Positions 53,448 to 61,062 of a stretch of 64,000 bases of DNA are shown piece by piece. The DNA lies in the NCBI RefSeq assembly GCF_002197845.1, contig NZ_NIDE01000001.1, positions 1,426,001 to 1,490,000 on the forward strand. The letters are read 5' to 3'. Origin of the DNA: Fimbriiglobus ruber (GTDB lineage Bacteria; Planctomycetota; Planctomycetia; Gemmatales; Gemmataceae). A program made the position numbers and the translations under genes. Position 1 is the first letter of the stretch; the number at the start of each line of letters is the position of its first letter. The notes under the pieces are model-generated. The model had not been told where the DNA came from. It was given only the letters and a program-made list of their open reading frames with translations, and did not search any database.

Positions 53448-56400
53448 TCAGCCGACGAACACTCCGCCGGTGAAACCTGACAGCGCGTCGAAATCGAACA
53501 GCGACGCCGGCGATCCCGGGTTGGCCAGAATGGCTTTGCCGGTGTACGCGGTCACATTCGATCCCGCCCCCGCCCCCGAGCCGACCACCAGACCCATGTT
53601 CGCGCTGCCGTCCAGGTTCTTGACCGCGACCCGCACGCCGCCCCGGTTGTTCGGGTCGCCGGCGAAGAAGTCGGCGATCGGCGTCTGGACGTTCGACAGG
53701 AGCGATGCCCCGTCGAACACGGTCACCCGCGGGCCGCCGCCGGGGCCGCCCCCGACCACCACGTCCGCGTGGCCGTCGCCGTTGATGTCGCCGACGGCCA
53801 CATAGGTTCCGTTCGTCAGCGACGGCTCGAACGCGAAGAAGTCGCCGAACAGCTTTGTCGGATTGGCGGCGCCGGACGCGACCGACGCCCCGTCGAACCC
53901 GGCGATCCGCGGGCCGCCGCCGAACCCGGCCGCCACCACGATGTCGGCCACCCCGTCCCCGTTGATGTCGCCGACGGCCGCCCGGGCCCCGCCCCGGAAG
54001 TTCGGGTCGTCGATGCCGAAGAAGCGGTTGATCTGGGCCGGTTGGCCGTTAGGTTGACCGGCCGCGAGCCCCTGGACGAGTTTGGCCCCGTCGTACACCG
54101 CCACGACCGGGCCGCCGGTCTGGTCGGGGGTCACCACCAGGTCCGGGACGCCGTCACTGGTCAAGTTTCCGACGGCCACGAAAACGCCGCCGGTAAAAGT
54201 CGCCTCGAACGGCTGGAAGGTGGTGATGACGGCCCCGGTCTTGCCGTCCAGAATGGAAACCTCGTTCGGCGTCCCCGGACCGGTCCCGACCGCGATGTCT
54301 TCGATTCCGTCGTTGTTAAAGTCCGCGGAAGCCACCCGGACTCCGCCGGTGAACGACGCGTCGAACGCGTTCGTCTGCCCGAGAGCCTGCGTACCGTCCG
54401 CGTTGTAGGACTCGACGACGGGCGCCCCACCCGCGTCGGCCCCGACGGCGAACACGGGGGCGTAGGGCGGGGGCGGCGAGACCGGCGGGGATGGCGGGGA
54501 TGGCGGGGATGGCGGGGATGGCGGGGATGGCGGAACCGTGCTAGAACTGAGGGTCAACAATGCGTATGAATGGCTGCCGAAAGCGCCTGTGGGGGCGGTC
54601 GCCGTCACGGTGAACGTATTCGTTCCGGTCGTCGTCGGGGTGCCCGTCAACGCACCCGCTGCCGAAAGAGTCAACCCCGCCGGCAGAGAGCCGACTGTGA
54701 CCGTGAACGCGAACGGACCGGTCGGACCGGACGCGGTCAATGTCTGGGAGTAAGGAGTCCCGACCTGACCGTCCGTCAAAGTCGTGGGACCAACGACTAC
54801 GGGTGGAGCCGTCGGGGTCAGGCCCTGGATCGCCCCGAGGTCGGGAGCGCTCCCGCGCGGTTGGTTGTACACGTCGACCGTGGTCGTTGTGCCGGCGGCC
54901 TGTCCGATCGCGGCCGACCCTGGTTGGAGCCCGTAGTCGAAATTCGGGGCGCCGGGCGACGTGAAAAGTGGGTTCCCGGCAAGGATGCCCTGTTCGTTGA
55001 AAGAACCCGGCCCGACCGGCCCGGCCGGGGTGCCGCTCGAATTGTCGTTGATTCTGTTGTTGTAATACAAATCGTGGGACAGGTTGGCCGTACTCCCCTT
55101 AAACGCCATGACGGCCGAGGCCGACGGGTCGTTGTGGTCGGCGATGATGCTGTACTGAATTGTCAGTACGGGATTCGGAATGAGATCGCTGAATACGAGG
55201 ACGCCGGACCCCGACAGCGAGTTCTCGTTGATCGAGTTGTTGTCGATCGTGGACTGGGTGATGTTCACGCTCATGTCCTGGACCGATATCCCGCCACCGC
55301 CCCCCCCGTTCAGATTGCTCCCCGGTTGAGCGGTCATGTCGGCTTTGTTCCCGGCGACGACAAAATTCGTAATCGTGGCGGGGGTACTCAGGGCCGTAGT
55401 CGTGTGGAAAGCCATCCCACCGCCCTGGGGCGCGCCCTTTGAACCCCCGTTGAGGCCGATCCCGCCGAGGGACGTGTTGCCGACCACGAAACCATTGACG
55501 AACGTGGGCGTCGACTGAAAGACCTCGACCCCCCCGCCGTACGTCAGGCCGGCGGTGGCACCGGTCCCGCCCTGGGCGGTGTTGTTTCGGACATTAATGT
55601 TGGACACGCTCATGGTCGTGTCGTTTTCAAAATACAAGCCCCCGCCGAAACCGCCCCCGGCTCTGCCGTTCGGGGCGCCCCCTCCTTCGGTCGAATTATT
55701 CGTGGCCGTAACCCCGTTCACACTGCCGCTCGCCGACGTCAAAACCATCGCACCGCCCTGGCCGTCCGCCAGGTTGCCGGCGACCGGATTGACCCCGCTG
55801 CCCGTCGTCGATCCGCCCACCGACTGGTTATTGCTGAACGTCAGGTTGGCGGCTTGGAGTGTCGAATTGGCCCCACCGATCAAACCGCCCCCCTGGCCGA
55901 AACCGCCGGCGCTCTGGCCGACTCCGCCGACGGCTTTGTTTCCGACGAACGACACGTTTGCGAGGGTTACGGTGCCAGACATCCCGCGAAATGCCAGCCC
56001 GCCGCCGGCGCCGACGCCGCCGTACGCGAGCCCCTCAGTAGAACCGTCGAGCCCCTGAGCGGTGTTGTTTTGGAAGACCGTATTGCTGAGTGTCAGAAAG
56101 GACTGCGTCGCGTCCATCCCGCCGCCCCACGCGTCGACCAAGACGTTGTTGTTGGAAAGTGTCGCGTTCGTGACATTTTTGGGCGGGACCGCCAGGCCGT
56201 TTTGAATCGTGAAACCGTCCATCGTCAAACCGGCCAAGCCGACCTGGCCGGGGCTCGACAAGAACACGCCACGGTTGACACCTTGGCCGTCGATAACGGT
56301 CAAATTCGCGGAGGGGTCGCGGGCGGTGAAAGTCCCGTTGTACCCGCCCAGGATCGAAATCGACTTGTTAACAATCGAGACAACCCCGGTCTCGCCCAAG

Positions 56401-56666
56401 TATTGATAATTGACATCGAGACTTTGGACGTATTCATAAGTCCCGGCCGCGACCTCGATCGTGTCGCCGGACGCGGCGGCGGCATTCACGGCCTTCTGGA
56501 TGTCTTGGAACGGTGAAGTCAAGGAGCCGGTACCCGCATCGTTCCCCGAGGGGGAAACGTACCAGACCGTTGAAGGCAGCGCACGGTCTTCCAAGAGTTC
56601 AAAAGTCGGTCGGGCGCGGAAGGGAGAGGTCACAGTTTTTTTGGGCACAAAAACTGAGCGATTCAT
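53448..56666 (-). CDS. giant secreted beta-helix protein with FG-GAP-like C-terminal module
   Basis: This protein has 1072 residues. The N-terminus carries FELLEDRALPSTVWYVSPSG, the planctomycete LEDR motif. Residues about 35-590 are a right-handed beta-helix of the parallel-repeat type (NNNVLVDAWGGGMDATQSFL, VFQNNTAQGLDG, LANVSFVGNKAVGGVGQSAG). About 615-700 is an Ig-like He_PIG domain (GTPYSQTLTASGPTGPFAFT), then a proline linker (SPPSPPSPPSPP). The last ~338 residues (from PVFAVGADAGG) are the same FG-GAP-like module as in the two giant neighbours, ending SGFTGGVFVG. The module is therefore attached to an unrelated N-terminal domain. AGGT lies 8 nt before the ATG. Confidence 0.88.
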   Translation of the reverse strand: MNRSVFVPKKTVTSPFRARPTFELLEDRALPSTVWYVSPSGNDAGTGSLTSPFQDIQKAVNAAAASGDTIEVAAGTYEYVQSLDVNYQYLGETGVVSIVNKSISILGGYNGTFTARDPSANLTVIDGQGVNRGVFLSSPGQVGLAGLTMDGFTIQNGLAVPPKNVTNATLSNNNVLVDAWGGGMDATQSFLTLSNTVFQNNTAQGLDGSTEGLAYGGVGAGGGLAFRGMSGTVTLANVSFVGNKAVGGVGQSAGGFGQGGGLIGGANSTLQAANLTFSNNQSVGGSTTGSGVNPVAGNLADGQGGAMVLTSASGSVNGVTATNNSTEGGGAPNGRAGGGFGGGLYFENDTTMSVSNINVRNNTAQGGTGATAGLTYGGGVEVFQSTPTFVNGFVVGNTSLGGIGLNGGSKGAPQGGGMAFHTTTALSTPATITNFVVAGNKADMTAQPGSNLNGGGGGGISVQDMSVNITQSTIDNNSINENSLSGSGVLVFSDLIPNPVLTIQYSIIADHNDPSASAVMAFKGSTANLSHDLYYNNRINDNSSGTPAGPVGPGSFNEQGILAGNPLFTSPGAPNFDYGLQPGSAAIGQAAGTTTTVDVYNQPRGSAPDLGAIQGLTPTAPPVVVGPTTLTDGQVGTPYSQTLTASGPTGPFAFTVTVGSLPAGLTLSAAGALTGTPTTTGTNTFTVTATAPTGAFGSHSYALLTLSSSTVPPSPPSPPSPPSPPSPPVSPPPPYAPVFAVGADAGGAPVVESYNADGTQALGQTNAFDASFTGGVRVASADFNNDGIEDIAVGTGPGTPNEVSILDGKTGAVITTFQPFEATFTGGVFVAVGNLTSDGVPDLVVTPDQTGGPVVAVYDGAKLVQGLAAGQPNGQPAQINRFFGIDDPNFRGGARAAVGDINGDGVADIVVAAGFGGGPRIAGFDGASVASGAANPTKLFGDFFAFEPSLTNGTYVAVGDINGDGHADVVVGGGPGGGPRVTVFDGASLLSNVQTPIADFFAGDPNNRGGVRVAVKNLDGSANMGLVVGSGAGAGSNVTAYTGKAILANPGSPASLFDFDALSGFTGGVFVG
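54484..54532. repeat. 9-nt tandem repeat encoding the SPP linker
   Basis: About five copies of ggcggggat (minus strand: tcc-ccg-cca type) encode the repeated Ser-Pro-Pro linker between the Ig-like domain and the FG-GAP-like module. It is likely prone to slippage, but the unit is in frame. Confidence 0.85.
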
Positions 56667-57346
56667 CGGTGTTACCTGGTTCCATTGGAGATCGGAACGG
56701 GGGGGAACGGACTCAGATTAAACTTTTGATCCCGATTCGGTACGGACGATCCAGTGTGTTATTTCTGAAAAAAGTTGGACATGACCAGGGCTGAAATCCA
56801 AGACCACTTTTTGCCCTGGCGCATCGCGATTCGCGACAACTCACAGCGCGAAGATGAACCCGGAAAAACGTTGTGGCAAGGGAGGAACCGATAACAAGTT
56901 CGCCAGCCCTGAAAATGGTCTAGTTATTAGTCTTAGTGCATGACTACGGCTTTGGCCGCAAGAACGGTAAAAAATAGTGCCCCGACTGCAAAGCAACGGA
57001 TAGGGGGGTGGTGTAACATGCTCTCCCGCGCGCCGCGACGGCGTCGATCACGTCTCTTCGGGGAGCCCCGACAATCGAGATGCATCTGTCGGGTCGAGGA
57101 TTTTTGTCGCGCAGTAGTATTCTTAAAGATATCGATAAGGGCGTTTGCACCTTTTGCTTCTCTCGAACGCGAGAGTTACATACAGCTGTAGAAAAATTCG
57201 GGCCGTCAATAAAACTGTGCGCGGGGTTTCTCCGGACTCTTCAATTAAAATGCCGCGTCCCCCACGTCGCGGAACGATTTGTCCGTGCGGTCACGAGTCC
57301 GCACGGGCACGACAAACGCGGGAGGGTAGAGACAACTTGGAATCGG
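56667..57346. other. intergenic region, no supported gene
   Basis: These 680 bases lie between the start of giant protein 3 and the stop of the membrane protein. Short open frames exist on both strands (to about 90 codons) but none has a recognisable family or ribosome site. The GC content is lower than in the genes. The promoter of giant gene 3 should lie near 56670-56760. Confidence 0.35.
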
Positions 57347-59557
57347 CTACTCGGTCAGATTCGGCCGAATATGGATGATGCAAAACATCAACCGCCGGGC
57401 GTCGAACGGGATCCAACTTTTCGGCGGCCGGCAGCGAAATCGAACGGTGTGCCGGCCGGGCGGGACGACGATAGTGCGCTCGATCGGCGGAGTAATGTTG
57501 TTGACCGGGAAACGGTCCGTCCACAATTCGCCACCCGTGATCTGCACGTCCGACGGGTCGGGGGAATTCGTGCGGAACGCCATGTACAGGTGAATCGTCC
57601 GCGGGCGGTCCGTCGGGTTCACGAACACCGCCTGGCCGGTCGCGGAACACCACCGGGAGCGCCACTCGTACCCCAGGCCCTCGGTAGAGTGGAATCCGTT
57701 CAGCCAGAGGACACGCACCTGTTCGGACTCCACTTTGGCCGCCGCGGCGAAAGCGTCCGCCCCGAGTTCGGAGCGTAGTTTTTCCCGGTACGGTCGCAGG
57801 TCGAAGAACAGCTGGTTGCCGGCCGGGTGGATCAGTGGCGGCGTCCCGGTACCGAGCAAGGCGCGCAGGTCGGCGAGTAGTTTGTCCGCATCGGCCGGCG
57901 CGTAACCCCGGCGGTCGACGAAGAGCCCGTCGAACCCGCGGAGCGTGACCCGGCGGAGCATTTCGGCCGCCGGTGCCGTGGACACTTCGCGCTGCCATTG
58001 GTCTTCTTCTCGGCCCCGAATCGCCCCGAAACTCCACCGCACGGTCTTCGTGTGCAGGTAGCCCCGCGCGTGGTCATACCCGTGAAGTTCGCCGACGTTA
58101 TTTGTCTCCGGGAACGGGATCATCGGCAGCGTGAACACCGAACCGCCCGGCAACGCGCGCTCTACTTCGCCGAAGAATACCTCGTCCGCGTGGTACTCGT
58201 CGGCAATCGCGGCCCGGTGGTCGGCGAACTTCCCGCGGAACCAGTGGTCGTTCGTCTGATCCCAGATCCCGAAAACAATCAGCACCCCGAACGCCGGCCA
58301 TCGCACCCACCCCGGTCGGTTCGACAATACCCCGTCGAGCAACCGGACGACCGCGTAAATCGCCAGGAACGCGATATAGATGCTGATCCGGTTGTAAGCC
58401 CGGATTTGTGACGTTACCAGGAAATTAAACACTGACCCGAAGCCGCCGACCGTGCCGAGCAATATCGCGATGAGCGTCAACGTGGCGGGGGCCGCGAACC
58501 CGGCCGGCCGGCGCTCCGGCAGGACGCCGACCACGAGTAACACGAGGAGCCCGGCGGTCCCGACCAACCCGAGAGTCGCCATCTGGTTTTCGTTTTCGAG
58601 CGGGCGGATCGGGGAATCAAAAGCGGACCGCAGTCGGTGCAAATACAGGGAATTGTGCCGCTGAACGGGCATAACGAGTTGCGAAAACTTGAGGCCGTAG
58701 AATTCGGCGTCTTCCGGGTTCCTCGCGTGCGCGGCCGTATTGTACCCGTTATTATATTGATAGATAAATGTATCGGCGCCATAGACAAGCAATATTGCTA
58801 CGATAATCGAGATGAGGATTCCCGCCGCGGCCGCCACTTTCCACGTCTTAGTCACGACCCACCCGTAACACCCGGCGGCGGCCAGGAGCGCGCACCCATA
58901 GAAGGCGTAATAAATGCCCGCCGACGCGGTCGCGACGGCAACGACCAGGGCGCCGAGCGTGTCCCAATTCCATACGGACAATCGATACCGGCCGTCCTCG
59001 TCGGGATCGGCGCGGAAGAACGGCACCCGCCCCTCGCACACCCGCAGGATGAGCAGACACGTAACCGGGATGACGAAATAAGCGGACAAAAAGTAGTGGT
59101 CGGTTCCGCGGAGGTAGTGGAACGGGACGAACGAGTACAGAACCCCGCCCGCGCCGGCCGCGGCGAGAGACAGCCCCAACCGGCGGAGCGCGTACATCGT
59201 GATCAAAGTTGTCAGCGGGTAGGTCAACAAGTGAAACAGGTTGAACACGACGATCGGGTCCGGGAACGCCGTCCCGATCAAGCGGAGCAGCGCGAAGTGC
59301 ATTTTGTCCGCGAACGGGAAATCGTATAATTCTTGGACACCGGGTGCCCCGAGTCGGTCGTTGCGCCAGTGGGTTCCGGTCTCGACGGTGGTTTTGACGA
59401 GCGGGATTACGAGCAACGCGTCCCAGGAGTAGTTGAACGGGACGCGTAAATCAGTCCGGTCGAGCCGTTGGCCGGCGACCAAAATCGCAGTTGTCAGAAC
59501 GACGAAAAAAGAATACCAGAAAATGTTGCAAAGTCGTTCCGGTACAGCTTTAAACAT
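57347..59557 (-). CDS. polytopic membrane protein, GT-C-like
   Basis: This protein has about 736 residues from ATG 59557 (a GTG at 59671 would add 38 residues, and neither has a clear ribosome site). About ten to twelve membrane helices fill residues 10-460 (IFWYSFFVVLTTAILVAGQ; PLTTLITMYALRRLGLSLAA; YFVIPVTCLLILRV; AAAAGILISIIVAILLVYGA; LTLIAILLGTVGGFGSV and others). A soluble C-terminal domain of about 270 residues follows. The layout resembles GT-C glycosyltransferases and DUF/YfhO-like proteins that move polyprenyl-linked sugars. The early loop has FNYSWDALLVIPLVKT, where an acidic residue in the first loop is typical of GT-C enzymes. Substrate unknown. Confidence 0.65.
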   Translation of the reverse strand: MFKAVPERLCNIFWYSFFVVLTTAILVAGQRLDRTDLRVPFNYSWDALLVIPLVKTTVETGTHWRNDRLGAPGVQELYDFPFADKMHFALLRLIGTAFPDPIVVFNLFHLLTYPLTTLITMYALRRLGLSLAAAGAGGVLYSFVPFHYLRGTDHYFLSAYFVIPVTCLLILRVCEGRVPFFRADPDEDGRYRLSVWNWDTLGALVVAVATASAGIYYAFYGCALLAAAGCYGWVVTKTWKVAAAAGILISIIVAILLVYGADTFIYQYNNGYNTAAHARNPEDAEFYGLKFSQLVMPVQRHNSLYLHRLRSAFDSPIRPLENENQMATLGLVGTAGLLVLLVVGVLPERRPAGFAAPATLTLIAILLGTVGGFGSVFNFLVTSQIRAYNRISIYIAFLAIYAVVRLLDGVLSNRPGWVRWPAFGVLIVFGIWDQTNDHWFRGKFADHRAAIADEYHADEVFFGEVERALPGGSVFTLPMIPFPETNNVGELHGYDHARGYLHTKTVRWSFGAIRGREEDQWQREVSTAPAAEMLRRVTLRGFDGLFVDRRGYAPADADKLLADLRALLGTGTPPLIHPAGNQLFFDLRPYREKLRSELGADAFAAAAKVESEQVRVLWLNGFHSTEGLGYEWRSRWCSATGQAVFVNPTDRPRTIHLYMAFRTNSPDPSDVQITGGELWTDRFPVNNITPPIERTIVVPPGRHTVRFRCRPPKSWIPFDARRLMFCIIHIRPNLTE

Positions 59558-59758
59558 TTTCGGCACCAAAACGTAGAGATCGCTACCAACGCGACGGTAC
59601 GCCCGTGTATAGCGACCCCGTTTCCCCCAATCAACCCGAAGAACCACATCATATTTTAACGGTGTGTACACGTATGATCAGGTACGACCGGAAAATGCCA
59701 AGAAACTCGTTCATTCTCGCGCGGGCCTGTCACTTCACGGTCGTTTGACGAGGTTTCC

Positions 59759-60652
59759 TCAAACTTTGACGCTCTCCCCCGCCCCGTGGTTGTTCGCGCT
59801 CTTGTACGCCGCCGCGATGAACGCGACGATTTCGAGCGTCTCGGCCGGGTCGATCGGGGGTTTTCCGGTCTTGAAGGTTTCGATCACTTTCTTGAGCAGT
59901 TCGCGGTAGATCACGCCCATGCCGATGGTCTGGGCTTTGATCCCCTTCTCGGCGAACGCCACGAACCCGAAGCCGCTCGCGCCGGCGCGGATGCCGCGGA
60001 CCGTCGCCACGCGGCCGTCTTTCCACTGCCCGGTGGCTACGTCGGTCCCGACCTCGTGCGTGCACGTCACCCGGACGCACCCCGGCCCCATGAGCGTGTA
60101 AAGGATCTCGGCGGCGTGGATGCCGTAGTGGAAGAGGCCCGGATTCCGTTCGTGCAGAGAGGCCGGACCGTACACGACGCACCCTTCGAGCTTGCCGTGT
60201 TTCGCGTCGGCGGCGTAGTCGACTACCTCTGGGGCGAACCGCAGCGACGAAGAACTGAACATCGGCAGCTTCTTCTTGGCCGAAAGATCGACGAGTTTTC
60301 GGGCGTCGTCGAGTGAACAGGCGAACGGCTTGTCCACGTAGCACGGGACGCCGGCTTCGAGGAACGGCTTTGCCCGCTCCCAGTGGACCGACCCGTCCAC
60401 GGCCTCGATCAGCATCGCGTCGACTTTCCCGAGCATGTCTTCGGGCTTGTCCACGAGTGGAACGCCGAACTTTTTCATGGCGGCCGTGTATTCGGGAATC
60501 CGCTCCGGCGAAAGTTTCGACTCGCCGGGGCACCCGACGACCACCTTCGCCCCGTCCACCCATTGCTCCTCTGCGATGCCAATGTGGTTGATGCGCTTGG
60601 TGAACTCGACGCTGTGAGACGAGTCGAAGTCCAAAATGCCGAGCTTGATCAT
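59759..60652 (-). CDS. Gfo/Idh/MocA-family oxidoreductase
   Basis: This 297-residue NAD(P)-dependent dehydrogenase-like protein starts at ATG 60652 (GGGGTGCGAG just upstream; an in-frame ATG 39 nt earlier is less likely). The N-terminal Rossmann part is IKLGILDFDSSHSVEFTKRI, without the usual GxGxxG. The substrate region has AGVPCYVDKPFACSLDDARK, i.e. the family's EKP-type lysine as DKP. Then GLFHYGIHAAEILYTLMGPG follows, with the conserved His. The altered dinucleotide motif makes cofactor binding uncertain. The substrate is unknown, probably a sugar or inositol derivative. It ends 102 nt before the neighbouring membrane protein region starts. Confidence 0.82.
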   Translation of the reverse strand: MIKLGILDFDSSHSVEFTKRINHIGIAEEQWVDGAKVVVGCPGESKLSPERIPEYTAAMKKFGVPLVDKPEDMLGKVDAMLIEAVDGSVHWERAKPFLEAGVPCYVDKPFACSLDDARKLVDLSAKKKLPMFSSSSLRFAPEVVDYAADAKHGKLEGCVVYGPASLHERNPGLFHYGIHAAEILYTLMGPGCVRVTCTHEVGTDVATGQWKDGRVATVRGIRAGASGFGFVAFAEKGIKAQTIGMGVIYRELLKKVIETFKTGKPPIDPAETLEIVAFIAAAYKSANNHGAGESVKV

Positions 60653-60673
60653 CTCGCACCCCGATAAGAAGAA

Positions 60674-60777
60674 TTTTCGCCGCAGATGCACGCGGATGCA
60701 CGCGGATCAGAACAGAGATTAAGAAAGAAATTCTTCGTTTGATCTCTCTTCTGATCCGCGTGCATCTGCGGCGAAAA
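60674..60777. repeat. imperfect hairpin of 'cgccgcagatgcacgcggat' type
   Basis: The arm at 60674-60719 and the arm at 60741-60777 are inverted copies (ttcgccgcagatgcacgcgg / ccgcgtgcatctgcggcgaa). The left arm contains an extra 10-nt atgcacgcgg duplication. Sequences of this kind are dispersed in many planctomycete and related genomes. Any role in transcription end or DNA binding is unknown. Confidence 0.6.
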
Positions 60778-60781
60778 AGGT

Positions 60782-61054
60782 TAGCCCATGAGGCGGCAGA
60801 GATGGAAGGGCATAACCCTCCGGTCGCAATCGCCCCCACACCGGCGCTCGGCGCGGGTCTCCGACCCCGCCGCTCTTCGGACCGCAGGTCTCCCGATGCT
60901 TGCCCCCCTCGGACACCGCCGCCTGCACCAGGCTAGCGTTGGAGACCTGCGGTCGGGCCGAACGGCGGGGTCGGAGACCCGCGCCGAGCGCCAGCGGAGC
61001 GCGTCGGACAGGAGACCTGCGGTCAGGCCGAAGCACCTCTACCGCCTCATGAGC
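60782..61054. mobile_element. palindromic MITE-like element, complete copy
   Basis: This element of about 270 bp is bounded by terminal inverted repeats (cccatgaggcggcaga 60787-60802 approx. and tctaccgcctcatgag near 61037-61052, 14 of 16 matching). Inside, 47-bp arms (60847-60893 and 60941-60988) are nearly perfect inverted repeats. A third partial unit (ggagacctgcggtcaggccg) lies at 61011-61030. It encodes no protein. The right arm recurs at 8932-9035. It lies between two minus-strand genes. Confidence 0.7.
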
Positions 61055-61062
61055 CAAAAAGC

